This document shows positions 11,740 to 19,468 of a stretch of 64,000 bases of DNA, one piece after another. Below the pieces are notes generated by a model. That model was not told where the DNA came from and did no database searches. It was given only the letters and a program-made list of their open reading frames with translations. The stretch's first letter is position 1. Each line of letters starts with the position of its first letter. Both the position numbers and the translations under genes were made by a program. This DNA comes from Rhodocista pekingensis. Its GTDB lineage: Bacteria > Pseudomonadota > Alphaproteobacteria > Azospirillales > Azospirillaceae. The stretch covers positions 372,001-436,000 of the forward strand of contig NZ_JBHTCM010000004.1 in the NCBI RefSeq assembly GCF_042665545.1, given 5' to 3'.

Positions 11740-12642
11740 TCAGACGAGCATGACCAGCACCAGAAGCACGAGCAGGAGCAGCGGCACCCAGACCGCCGGG
11801 CGCAACCCGAAGGGCGCATCCGGAGAGGCCTGCGGCGTCGGGGCAGGCTCGCGCGGCGCGGCATCGACCGCGGTGGGGGCAGGGCTTTCCGTCACCGCCA
11901 CGGGCTCAGTGGCTACGGGTTCCGGTGCCACGGGTTCCGCTGCCGGTTCGGACGCCGGGGCGGGCTCCGCCGTCTCGTCATCCAGCCGGTGGTGCGGTTC
12001 GGCCAGTTCGTTCAGGACGGGCGCGGTCTCCTCGTCCACCTGGGCGACACTGTCCGGGCGCGTCACCAGCGGCACCGAGGCCAGACCAGGGACACCGGAG
12101 GAGGGAACTTCCGGCGCGGCTTCGACCTCTTCGGCCGTTTCGACCAGCAGTTCGGTCGCAGCTTCGTCGGCGGTTTCGGGTTGGTTCAGGGATTTCACGG
12201 GCACCCCCAGGATTTCGTGGAATTTATCGAAGAAGTCGTCCGCCATCTTGCGGGCCGTGCCCCGGATCAGGCGGGAGCCCAACTGGGCGAGCTTGCCGCC
12301 GACCTGGGCCTCGGCCGTATAGGTCAGGATGGTGATGCTGTCGCTTTCCGGTGTCAGCGCGACCCTGGCGATGCCCTTGCCGAAGCCGGCTGCACCGCCC
12401 TGACCCTCACCGGAAAGAGTATAGCCGTTCGGCGGATCAAGGTCGGTCAGGGTGACCTTGCCGGCGAAACGGGCGCTGACGGGACCGATCTTGACCTTGG
12501 CCTTGAGGGCGAACCCGGTGTCAGAGGTCTGCTCAAGAGTCTCGCAGCCCGGAATGCAGCGGCGCAGCACCTCGGGATCGTTCAGCGCCAACCAGACATG
12601 CTCGCGCGGCGCGTCGATGCGGTATTCGCCGTTGATATCCAT
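11740..12642 (-). CDS. coxG: CoxG-like SRPBCC protein with C-terminal membrane anchor
   Basis: A 300-residue protein. Residues 1 to about 150 form the CoxG/SRPBCC lipid-binding-like fold (starting MDINGEYRIDAP). They are followed by a long Pro/Glu/Ala/Thr-rich linker of about 125 residues and a C-terminal hydrophobic segment, WVPLLLLVLLVLVML. CoxG is thought to recruit CO dehydrogenase to the cytoplasmic membrane; the terminal anchor here fits that. ATG 12642 is chosen for its GAGGGAG ribosome site and homology; upstream codons to 12729 are not conserved-looking. It lies 150 bases upstream of coxS and is probably the first gene of the cox transcription unit. Confidence 0.88.
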   Translation of the reverse strand: MDINGEYRIDAPREHVWLALNDPEVLRRCIPGCETLEQTSDTGFALKAKVKIGPVSARFAGKVTLTDLDPPNGYTLSGEGQGGAAGFGKGIARVALTPESDSITILTYTAEAQVGGKLAQLGSRLIRGTARKMADDFFDKFHEILGVPVKSLNQPETADEAATELLVETAEEVEAAPEVPSSGVPGLASVPLVTRPDSVAQVDEETAPVLNELAEPHHRLDDETAEPAPASEPAAEPVAPEPVATEPVAVTESPAPTAVDAAPREPAPTPQASPDAPFGLRPAVWVPLLLLVLLVLVMLV

Positions 12643-12697
12643 GGTGCGGCTCCCTCTGGCAAGCCGATCGGATATCCGGGACGGTAAACCCGTTACG

Positions 12698-12718
12698 GGA
12701 CCCCGGCAAGCGGGGTCC
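12698..12718. terminator. Perfect 8-bp hairpin between nhaD-like gene and coxG
   Basis: Bases 12698-12705 and 12711-12718 are perfect complements around a 5-base loop, in the gap downstream of the minus-strand transporter gene. It is a plausible terminator for that gene, but no T-run follows on either strand. Confidence 0.4.
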
Positions 12719-12798
12719 GGGCCGCACACCCGCAGGGACGTACCGGGTCGGAACCTTCCCGGACGTCCACCGCGGCCGTGTGGTTGTGCCTGCTTCGG

Positions 12799-14253
12799 TC
12801 AGGCGTGGTGGAAGAACAGGAATGTCAGTGCGATGAACAACGGCCCGAGGCAGACAATCGACCACGCCATATAGCCGAAGAAGCTGGGCATCCGGATGCC
12901 TTGCTCCTCGCAGATCGACTTAACCATGAAGTTGGGGGCATTGCCGATATAGGTGTTCGCACCCATGAAGACCGCCCCAGCGGAGATGGCGGCCAGCGTT
13001 GTAGCCAACGGACCCATCAGAATCTCGGGATCGCCTCCGGCCAGATTGAAGAACACCAGATAGGTCGGCGCGTTGTCGAGGAAGCTGGAGAGCGCTCCCG
13101 TCAGCCAGAAGTAGGCGGCGGGGATCGGGTTGCCATCGGGGCCTGTGACGAAGTGCGCCAGACCTGCGAGCGCGCCGTCGGTCCCGGAGCGCAGGATGGC
13201 GAGTGCGGGGATCATGGTCACGAAGATCGCAAAGAAGAGAATCGCCACTTCCTGGATGGGAGTCCAGGTGAAGGCGTTCTCGACACGGATGCTCCTGCGC
13301 GTCGACTTCAGCGACATCGCCGCGATGGAGATCAGCGCCAGATCGCGGACCAGACTGTCCAGAGGGAAGCTCAGGTGCCAGATGTGCAGCGACCACTCCG
13401 GCTCCCACGGGCCGGTCGTCAGCACGACGCCGACGACAGCGGCGAGATAGAGGATGTTGTGCCCGCCTTGAATGCGGATCTGGCGGGATTCCTCTTCGGG
13501 CATCGGCAGGCCCTCACGCCGCCAGGCAATGCTGTCGATCACGTAGAATACCGCCAGCAGGACCACTGACATCAGCATCATCGGGCCGAACATGTGCTCG
13601 ACCGTCCAGTCGAAGTCCACACCTTGCAGATAGCCGATGAAGAGCGGCGGGTCGCCCAATGGGGTCAGCGAACCGCCGATGTTGGAAACCAGAAAGATGA
13701 AGAAGACGAAGACATGGACCTTGGTCTTGCGCTCCTGGTTCGCGCGCAGCAGCGGCCGGATCAGCAGCATGGAGGCGCCCGTGGTGCCGACAAGGCTTGC
13801 AATCAGCGTTCCGAAGGCCAGCAGCGACAGGTTCGTGTTCGGAGTCCCGATCAGGTTCCCCGAAACCAGGATGCCGCCCGATACGACGAACAGAGTGAAG
13901 ATCAGGATCAGGAAGGGCAGGTAGTCCAGCAGCAGCGTATGCAGCAGTTCGTGTCCCGCGATGTCGATCCCTTCCACGGCGACGAAGGGCAGGGCGAAGG
14001 CCAGCGCCCAGAAAACCGCGACCTTGCCGAAATTGTGATGCCAGACCCTTGGCAGCAAGAGCGGCATCAGGGCGATGGACAGGAGGATGCCGACGAAGGG
14101 GAGCCCCCAGAGCAGGCTGAGATCGGACCCGTCGAGATGGGGTGCCGCAGCGTCCAGAGGCGGTGTCTCCGCCGGCCCGTCTGCGGCCCAGGCCGGGAAG
14201 GCGCAGGCGGAAGCAAGGGCGACGGCCGGGGCGAGCGATTTCAACAGGCGCAA
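12799..14253 (-). CDS. ArsB/NhaD-superfamily ion transporter (putative Na+/H+ antiporter)
   Basis: A 484-residue integral membrane protein with a cleavable-looking N-terminal signal ending AWA and about 11-12 hydrophobic segments. Conserved features of the NhaD/CitMHS-like group are visible: GNLIGTPNTN, SNIGGSLTPLGDPPLF in the first half and LSSFLDNAPTYLVFF, MGANTYIGNAPNFMV in the second, an inverted-repeat topology with paired NAP motifs. Likely role is Na+(Li+)/H+ exchange; citrate-type transport is an alternative. Transcribed alone, toward the cox genes. The 234-base gap upstream (14254-14487) should hold divergent promoters for it and the DUF192 gene. Confidence 0.85.
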   Translation of the reverse strand: MRLLKSLAPAVALASACAFPAWAADGPAETPPLDAAAPHLDGSDLSLLWGLPFVGILLSIALMPLLLPRVWHHNFGKVAVFWALAFALPFVAVEGIDIAGHELLHTLLLDYLPFLILIFTLFVVSGGILVSGNLIGTPNTNLSLLAFGTLIASLVGTTGASMLLIRPLLRANQERKTKVHVFVFFIFLVSNIGGSLTPLGDPPLFIGYLQGVDFDWTVEHMFGPMMLMSVVLLAVFYVIDSIAWRREGLPMPEEESRQIRIQGGHNILYLAAVVGVVLTTGPWEPEWSLHIWHLSFPLDSLVRDLALISIAAMSLKSTRRSIRVENAFTWTPIQEVAILFFAIFVTMIPALAILRSGTDGALAGLAHFVTGPDGNPIPAAYFWLTGALSSFLDNAPTYLVFFNLAGGDPEILMGPLATTLAAISAGAVFMGANTYIGNAPNFMVKSICEEQGIRMPSFFGYMAWSIVCLGPLFIALTFLFFHHA

Positions 14254-14487
14254 GGCAGTGGTACTCCGAAATCCGTGCTGCGACAGGCCACCAGCGCCGG
14301 CCGATGCTTGCCAGGACCGGGGATTTCCCCAGTCAGCCTCTCGGGATAGCCATTCTCCGCCAGGCAGGGCTTGTCAAGCCGGTATGGCAAGGTCCGCACA
14401 GCCGGCCCGCCTCCGCACCTGCCCTGTCCGGGCGGCGGGACAAGGCTCCCCGTTTACTCCGGTTTCCCGCTGGAGTATCTGCAAGGG

Positions 14488-14949
14488 ATGCAGACCGTTC
14501 TCCGCCGCCTTCTCCCGCTCCTGCTGGTCCTCGTCACCGCGCTGCCGGCGGCGGCTCGGCTGGACCGCTCCAGCGTCCGTGTCGAGACTGCCTCCGGTGC
14601 CAGCCACCGCTTCGAGGTGGAACTGGCGCTGACCCCGCAGGATCAGGCGCGCGGGCTGATGTACCGGGACCATCTCGATCCCGCGGCCGGCATGCTCTTC
14701 CTCTACGACCGGCCGCAGCCGGCCTCGTTCTGGATGCGCAACACCCTGATCCCGCTGGACATCATCTTCATCGCCGCCGACGGGCGGATCGTGAACATCG
14801 CGGCCGAGGCCAGACCGCTGGACGAGACGCCGCTCCCCTCGGACGGCCCCATCCTGGGTGTTCTGGAGATCGGCGGCGGGCTGGCCGCGAAGCTGGGCAT
14901 CAGACCCGGCGACCGCGTCGTCCACAGTGCGTTCGAGAAGGGAAAGTAA
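14488..14949 (+). CDS. Secreted DUF192 protein
   Basis: A 153-residue protein with a signal peptide (hydrophobic LLPLLLVLVTALPAAA, cleavage near residue 23) followed by a complete DUF192 domain. The family motifs ALTPQDQARGLMYRD, AGMLFLYD, SFWMRNTLIPLDIIFI and VLEIGGGLAAKLGI are all present. DUF192 is a small beta-rich domain of unknown function, found in the periplasm of many proteobacteria. ATG 14488 is the start that gives the signal peptide; the frame upstream to 14371 shows no signal-like sequence. Confidence 0.88.
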   Translation: MQTVLRRLLPLLLVLVTALPAAARLDRSSVRVETASGASHRFEVELALTPQDQARGLMYRDHLDPAAGMLFLYDRPQPASFWMRNTLIPLDIIFIAADGRIVNIAAEARPLDETPLPSDGPILGVLEIGGGLAAKLGIRPGDRVVHSAFEKGK

Positions 14950-15012
14950 TTCCGGGACCCTCAGCAGATTTCTTCCGGGGCAGTTCCGGACATCATCAGA
15001 ATTTCTGCGGAA

Positions 15013-15043
15013 AGGACGGGCCTGCTGCGGGAAATCCCGTCCT
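15013..15043. terminator. Hairpin after the DUF192 gene
   Basis: Bases 15013-15020 and 15036-15043 are perfectly complementary 8-base arms with a 15-base loop, between the DUF192 stop and the next start. It could be a weak terminator or an operator for the downstream gene; no T-run follows. Confidence 0.35.
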
Positions 15044-15110
15044 AAAGGGGTAGCGACGTCTTCCGTAAATCCGATGGACCGGGGCGCGTCACACCCTTTA
15101 AAGTACACAC

Positions 15111-15611
15111 ATGGTCTGGGTTCCCAACCATGTGCCGCCCTTGCAGCAGCCTGCCGCCCCCGTCCGGCAGGATGTGAAGGTCGTGCCCGCGGCGGCCATC
15201 AGCGACCGCCGCGACCGCCGGTCGGGCAGCGATGCCAACCGCCGGCGCCGTGCCCTCTTCGACTTCCTGATGCAGGAGGTCCATGAGATCCGGGAACTAG
15301 AGCCTGACCAGAAGGCTCTGGTGCGGGACAATCTGCGCGGATTCGTGCAGCGCCAGTCGCTGCGGTCCCCGGACCAGCCGGTTCCGCCGCCCCCTTCGCC
15401 GGAAGAGGCGGCAGACACCGTCGTCGCCGCCATGGCTCCCGCGCCGAGCGCGGAACTGCCGGCGGACGAGCGGGAGAACCGCCGCCGCCTCAGGGAGGAG
15501 GTGCGGCGCCTGCTGATGCTGCACAGCGACCGGGCGACCAAGATCGCCGCCTACATCCATGGCCTGATGGTGGCGACGCGCGAGGTGCATGTGGTCGATC
15601 TGGACGTCTGA
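15111..15611 (+). CDS. Unrecognised 166-aa soluble protein
   Basis: I do not recognise this protein. It has no signal peptide or membrane segment. Residues 32-46 are very Arg-rich (RRDRRSGSD then NRRRR). They are followed by an amphipathic helix (about 48-80), a Pro-rich linker (about 90-100) and a second charged helical region (about 120-160) containing LMLHSDRATKIAAYIHGLM. Codon use and third-position G+C match the neighbours, and the ATG follows a short A/T-rich stretch that could be a promoter. It is probably real because it has a continuous helical, charged composition. The stop codon region is tandemly duplicated (see 15601-15636). Confidence 0.65.
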   Translation: MVWVPNHVPPLQQPAAPVRQDVKVVPAAAISDRRDRRSGSDANRRRRALFDFLMQEVHEIRELEPDQKALVRDNLRGFVQRQSLRSPDQPVPPPPSPEEAADTVVAAMAPAPSAELPADERENRRRLREEVRRLLMLHSDRATKIAAYIHGLMVATREVHVVDLDV

Positions 15612-15636
15612 CCCGGGCTGGACGTCTGACCCCGGG
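15601..15636. repeat. Tandem 18-bp duplication across a stop codon
   Basis: The sequence at 15601-15617, which contains the last codons and stop of the 166-aa gene, is repeated immediately at 15619-15636 with one extra C. It looks like a recent slip duplication in the convergent intergenic gap. Confidence 0.7.
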
Positions 15637-15644
15637 GCCGGCCG

Positions 15645-16310
15645 TCAGCGTCGCCGCGCCAGGGTGAGCCCGTCGCCGATCGGCACCTGGCAGAGCGAGA
15701 CCCTGTCGTCCCGCCCCAGCTTGGCGTTCAGCGCCCGGATCGCCTCCGTCCGGGGCGTCGTGTCCTCAGGATCGGCGACCCGGCCGCTCCAGAGCGTGTT
15801 GTCCAGCGCCACCAGCCCGCCCGGCCGGACGAGGCGCAGCGCCTGTTCGTAGTAGGCATCGTAGTTGGGCTTGTCGGCATCAATGAAGACCATGTCGAAC
15901 GTCTCCCCCAGCCCCTCGGCCAGCAGAGCGTCGAGCGTGTCCAGCGCCGGTCCCAGCCGCAGCTCGATCCGGCCGGCGACACCGGCCTCGGCCCAGTAGC
16001 GCCGCGCGACCGCGGTCCATTCCTCTGACACGTCGCAGCAGATCAGGCGCCCCTGCGGTGGCAGCGCCAGGGCGCAGGCAAGGGCGGAATAGCCGGTGAA
16101 GGTCCCCACCTCCAGCAGACGCACGGCGCCGGTCAGCTCCACCAGCAGCGCCAGGAACTGCCCCTGTTCGGGGGCGATCTGCATCGACGCCTGACTGCCG
16201 AGCGCTGCGGTTTGCTCACGCAGGCGGGCCAGGACCGCCGGTTCCCGCACCGAGGTGGCGCGGTAATAGGCATAGAGCCGGTCGTCCATCCCGATGGTTC
16301 GCGGCGACAT
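15645..16310 (-). CDS. O-methyltransferase, MdmC/caffeoyl-CoA type
   Basis: A 221-residue class I SAM-dependent O-methyltransferase of the Methyltransf_3 family. SAM motif I is VRLLEVGTFTGYSALACA (about residues 62-79), then CCDVSEEW, and the metal/catalytic strand FDMVFIDADKPNY with GGLVALDNTLWSG. This group methylates catechol-type hydroxyls with a divalent metal. Bacterial members are often of unknown substrate. Single gene, convergent with the 166-aa gene and divergent from the EamA transporter. Confidence 0.9.
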   Translation of the reverse strand: MSPRTIGMDDRLYAYYRATSVREPAVLARLREQTAALGSQASMQIAPEQGQFLALLVELTGAVRLLEVGTFTGYSALACALALPPQGRLICCDVSEEWTAVARRYWAEAGVAGRIELRLGPALDTLDALLAEGLGETFDMVFIDADKPNYDAYYEQALRLVRPGGLVALDNTLWSGRVADPEDTTPRTEAIRALNAKLGRDDRVSLCQVPIGDGLTLARRR

Positions 16311-16469
16311 CGGACCCTCCCGCGTCGGTGGTGCAGATCACCCATTCATAGGACGCGGCACCGGACCTGTCACCGGCGCAACAATCGGGTGCTATCACCG
16401 TCCGGGCGGGACCGGGGTCCCGCCGCCGGTGCCATTTCCGCCCGGACGTCCGTCTTCCGGTCCGCCGCC

Positions 16470-17384
16470 ATGTCCTCCAATCCGGTCCTCTACGCCGCCG
16501 CCGTGCTGATCTGGGGCTCCACCTGGTATGCCATCGAGTTCCAGCTCGGCGTCGTGGACCCCGCCGTCTCGGTGACGTACCGCTTCGCCCTGGCCGGCTC
16601 CCTGATGCTGGGCTGGCTGGCCGTCACACGCCAGCGCCTGCTGCCGCCGCGGGCCGGCTGGCCGGCCATCCTGGTCACCGGGGTCTTCACCTTCTCGCTG
16701 AACTACCTGCTGATCTACAAGGCGACCGGGCTGCTGCCGTCGGGGCTGGTGGCGGTGGCCGGATCGACCCTCAGCCTGATGAACGTGCTGAATTCCCGGA
16801 TCTTCCTCGGCCAGCCGATGCGCCCGGCGGTGCTGCTCGGCGGTCTCATGGGGGTGGGCGGCGTGCTGCTGCTGTTCTCTCCGGAGATCGAGCGGCACGG
16901 CTGGGTCGGCGGCACGCTGCTGGGCCTGGGGCTGGTGTTCCTGGGGAACTACTGCGCCTCGCTCGGCAACATGGCCGTGTCCAAGGCCCGCCGGGCGCAG
17001 GTGCCGCTGGTGGCGGCGACCGCCTGGGGCATGCTGGGCGGCGCCGCCCTGACGGCGCTGACCGCGGTCGTCCGCGGCGTGCCGTTCGATTTCGACCCGT
17101 CGCTGCCCTATGTGCTGTCGCTGCTCTACCTTGCCCTGTTCGGGTCGGTCGCCGCGTTCCTCAGCTACTTCACGCTGCTGGGGCGGATCGGGGCGGACCG
17201 GGCCGGCTATACCGCGGTGATGACGCCGATCCTCGCCCTGGTCATCTCCACCCTGTTCGAGGATTACCAGTGGAACCTGTCGGCCGCGCTGGGTCTGCTG
17301 CTGGCGGTGGGGGGCAACATTCTGGTGATGGCGCCGGGGAGCCTCCGGCTGAAGCCCAGGATGGCGGCCGGGGAGGCCGGCTGA
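16470..17384 (+). CDS. EamA/DMT-family transporter
   Basis: A 304-residue inner-membrane protein with ten predicted hydrophobic segments in two five-helix EamA repeats (about residues 5-135 and 150-290), the standard drug/metabolite transporter architecture. Motifs: LIWGSTWYAI at the start, and the second-repeat GSVAAFLSYFTLL followed by YTAVMTPILALVI. Substrate is unknown; relatives export amino acids or metabolites. ATG 16470 gives a first membrane helix at the extreme N-terminus as expected. Upstream in-frame codons to 16212 overlap the divergent methyltransferase and are not real. Confidence 0.9.
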   Translation: MSSNPVLYAAAVLIWGSTWYAIEFQLGVVDPAVSVTYRFALAGSLMLGWLAVTRQRLLPPRAGWPAILVTGVFTFSLNYLLIYKATGLLPSGLVAVAGSTLSLMNVLNSRIFLGQPMRPAVLLGGLMGVGGVLLLFSPEIERHGWVGGTLLGLGLVFLGNYCASLGNMAVSKARRAQVPLVAATAWGMLGGAALTALTAVVRGVPFDFDPSLPYVLSLLYLALFGSVAAFLSYFTLLGRIGADRAGYTAVMTPILALVISTLFEDYQWNLSAALGLLLAVGGNILVMAPGSLRLKPRMAAGEAG

Positions 17385-17486
17385 CCCGCCGCATGCCCGT
17401 CCGGACGGGGCCTCCGGTCGGCCCATCCGAACGGTCGGGGCCGGTGGCCTTGCCCCGGCCGGGAGCGTGGTGTATCTCCACCGTGA

Positions 17487-17563
17487 CGGAGCGTAGCGCA
17501 GTCTGGTAGCGCGGCTGGTTTGGGTCCAGCAGGCCGGAGGTTCGAATCCTCTCGCTCCGACCA
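17487..17563 (+). tRNA. tRNA-Pro (anticodon UGG)
   Basis: A 77-nt cloverleaf. The 7-base acceptor arms at 17487-17493 and 17553-17559 are fully complementary. The anticodon loop TTTGGGT gives TGG, the T-arm contains GGTTCGAATCC, and CCA is encoded at 17561-17563. Confidence 0.97.
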
Positions 17564-17638
17564 GCTTCCCGCGCCAGCCTGCTGGCGCACTTCCGGGGCC
17601 CACGGGCCCGTCCCGAGGACGAGAGGCGGCTTGCGGTC

Positions 17639-17944
17639 ATGAAGGTCAGGATCTACCAGCCCAGCAAGACGACGATGCAGTCGGGGCGCGCCAAGACCAA
17701 CGGCTGGCTCCTGGAATACGAGATCGAGACGCCGCGCCGGGCGGAACCCCTGATGGGCTGGATTTCCTCGGGCGATACGCTGAACCAGGTCCGCCTGCGC
17801 TTCGACAGCAAGGAGGCGGCCATCGCCTTTGCGGAGAAGAAGGGCTGGACCTGCGACGTGGCCGAGAGCCATACGCGCCGCGTCACGCCCAAGAGCTACG
17901 CGGACAATTTCCGGTCCGACCGGCCCCGCATCGGCCGGTTCTGA
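17639..17944 (+). CDS. NDUFS4-like NADH dehydrogenase accessory subunit
   Basis: A 101-residue protein matching the ETC complex I subunit conserved region (NDUFS4/18-kDa subunit), found in mitochondria and alphaproteobacteria. Visible hallmarks are the N-terminal VRIYQPSKTTMQSG, WLLEYE, LMGWISSGDT, VRLRFDSKEAAIAFAEKKGW and the closing KSYADNF. In Paracoccus-type complex I it sits on the peripheral arm and stabilises it. It is a monocistronic gene lodged between tRNA-Pro and tRNA-Arg, away from any nuo cluster in this window. Confidence 0.92.
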   Translation: MKVRIYQPSKTTMQSGRAKTNGWLLEYEIETPRRAEPLMGWISSGDTLNQVRLRFDSKEAAIAFAEKKGWTCDVAESHTRRVTPKSYADNFRSDRPRIGRF

Positions 17945-17960
17945 CGGGTCCGGACCCAGG

Positions 17961-18037
17961 GCGCCCTTAGCTCAGTCGGATAGAGCAACCGCCTTCTAAG
18001 CGGTAGGTCACAGGTTCGAATCCTGTAGGGCGCGCCA
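17961..18037 (+). tRNA. tRNA-Arg (anticodon UCU)
   Basis: A 77-nt cloverleaf. Acceptor arms 17961-17967 and 18027-18033 pair fully. The anticodon stem ACCGC/GCGGT encloses loop CTTCTAA, giving TCT, which reads AGA/AGG. CCA is encoded at 18035-18037. Confidence 0.97.
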
Positions 18038-18120
18038 ACCCGGCCGCTTCCGGAACCATGGGGCGCCGGCTGCGTTGGCAGCGGGGGCCGCGCCGACGGG
18101 GCCGCGGAAGAGGTGGCTGG

Positions 18121-18384
18121 ATGCGGTTCGTGATCAATCTGCTGGTCGCCTGCCTCCTGGTCGGCCTGTTGCTGACCTGGCTGGGCATCGACCCCGTGGC
18201 GCTGCTGAACGGCGCCTGGGCGGCGATCCAGGATGCGCCGCGGGCCATTGCCGACGCCGCGGGCTGGGCCGTGCCCTATATCCTGACCGGTGCCATCGTG
18301 GTGGTGCCGGTCGCCGTCATTGTCCTGCTGCTGCGCCTGATCCGGCAGCGCCGGCGTTCCGGCGGCAGCGATCCTTATCTTTGA
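18121..18384 (+). CDS. Small two-helix membrane protein (DUF6460-like)
   Basis: An 87-residue protein with two hydrophobic helices (about residues 3-22 and 50-72) separated by a short segment LLNGAWAAIQDA, with an Arg-rich C-terminus. Size, the opening MRFVINLLVACLLVG and LTWLGIDP agree with the alphaproteobacterial DUF6460 family of unknown function. That family match is from memory of its pattern. ATG 18121 is preceded by AGAGGTGG and begins at the first helix, so it is preferred over ATG 18058, which adds only Arg/Gly-rich residues next to tRNA-Arg. Confidence 0.7.
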   Translation: MRFVINLLVACLLVGLLLTWLGIDPVALLNGAWAAIQDAPRAIADAAGWAVPYILTGAIVVVPVAVIVLLLRLIRQRRRSGGSDPYL

Positions 18385-18466
18385 TTCCTCAGCCTGATCC
18401 TGTCCGCGACCCTGTCCCGGGATCCGCGGCCCCTGAAGCGGTTCCGCCGATCCGGGGGCTGGCCGG

Positions 18467-18841
18467 TCAGCGCCCCGATCCCGAGGCGAGGCCCGCGATC
18501 GGGCCCATGGCGACCAGACGGGCGGGGCGGTTGAAGTTCATGGTGATCATCAGGGTCGCATGCCCCTTGATGACGTAGAGCACCTTCTCCGCATCGACGG
18601 GCAGGGGGATGTTCTTCGCCATGCAATGGGTGATGAGCGCCGCCTGCACCTCTTCCTCGGCAAGGGTCAGGACCTGCTTGCCGCCGTCAAGGTCGAGGTA
18701 GGTCTTCACCCCGTCCTCCATGGCGAAGCGGATGCCCGTGATCTCCCCCTCGGGCAGCGGGTCCTTCAGGCGCCGGCGCCGGTCGATCACCGAAGCGACC
18801 ACCTCGCGGTCGTTGAAGACGATGCAGCGCAGCTCCTTCAT
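18467..18841 (-). CDS. Unrecognised 124-aa protein
   Basis: I do not recognise this family. It is a soluble 124-residue protein with an N-terminal beta-rich, charged region (MKELRCIVFNDREVV, then DRRRRLKDPLPEGEI and IRFAMEDGVKTYLDL), a helix LTLAEEEVQAALITHCM, and a C-terminal stretch TLMITMNFN. ATG 18841 is chosen because an AGGGAA site precedes it and a TAGAAT -10-like hexamer lies at 18870-18875 on the same strand. The frame upstream to 19018 runs through the hisI terminator and is not coding. Monocistronic, convergent with the two-helix membrane protein. Confidence 0.65.
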   Translation of the reverse strand: MKELRCIVFNDREVVASVIDRRRRLKDPLPEGEITGIRFAMEDGVKTYLDLDGGKQVLTLAEEEVQAALITHCMAKNIPLPVDAEKVLYVIKGHATLMITMNFNRPARLVAMGPIAGLASGSGR

Positions 18842-18919
18842 GGGGCCATTCCCTGTTCTGATCGCCCCGATTCTAGCCGTTGCGACCGCGCACGACCAGA
18901 GGTGTCCGGACCCGCGCGC

Positions 18920-18957
18920 AAAAGAAAGAGCCGGCGTTTCCAACAGGAAGCGCCGGC
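18920..18957 (-). terminator. Intrinsic terminator downstream of hisI
   Basis: On the minus strand a 12-bp stem (18946-18957 with 18930-18941, one G-U pair) closes a 4-base loop. A pyrimidine-rich tract TCTTTCTTTT follows at 18929-18920. The position, just after the hisI end, suits termination of the alaX-sseA-GNAT-metC-hisI unit. A second short palindrome lies at 18986-19003. Confidence 0.85.
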
Positions 18958-19066
18958 CTGAGTGGATAGGGAGGGTTAAGAGACACCCCTTTCTAGGAAG
19001 GGGCTTTCCTCCCCACATTGATATGGATCAAGGGTGCCTAATATTCCCCGGGGTGCCGGAACGGCG

Positions 19067-19468
19067 TCAGCCCTTGCCGTACAGCTCCTCCGCCGGCACC
19101 TCGACCTCGGCGATAACGGCCAGCGCGCCGTCCCGCACGGCGCGGTAGAAGCAGTTGCGCCGCCCGGTGTGGCAGGCGACGCCCACCTGATCCACCAGCA
19201 GCAGCAGGGCATCGCCGTCGCAGTCGATGCGAAGCTCACGCAGATGCTGCACCTGCCCCGAGGTGTCGCCCTTGCGCCAGAGCGCCCGGCGCGAGCGGGA
19301 CCAGTAGACGACGCGGCCGCCGGCCAGCGTCTCCCGGAGGGAGTCGCGGTTCATCCAGGCCAGCATCAGCACCTCGCCCGTGTCGTGCTGCTGGGCGATG
19401 GCCGGGACGAGGCCGTCCGCATCGAATTGCAGTTCGGCGAGGAGAGCGTCCAGGGCTCCGGTCGTCAT
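19067..19468 (-). CDS. hisI: Phosphoribosyl-AMP cyclohydrolase
   Basis: A 133-residue monofunctional HisI, third step of histidine biosynthesis, opening the adenine ring of phosphoribosyl-AMP in the cytoplasm. Signature residues are visible: LMLAWMNRDSL, YWSRSRRALWRKGDTSG, then the zinc/metal region IDCDGDALLLLVDQVGVACHTG with the paired Cys and CFYR. Start ATG 19468 overlaps the metC stop in ATGA. It is transcribed as the last gene of a sulfur/amino-acid unit rather than with a his operon. Confidence 0.95.
   Translation of the reverse strand: MTTGALDALLAELQFDADGLVPAIAQQHDTGEVLMLAWMNRDSLRETLAGGRVVYWSRSRRALWRKGDTSGQVQHLRELRIDCDGDALLLLVDQVGVACHTGRRNCFYRAVRDGALAVIAEVEVPAEELYGKG

Noticed and set aside
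14371..14487. N-terminal extension of the DUF192 gene
   Set aside because: The extension would precede a clean signal peptide and has no similarity to it; ATG 14488 is better.
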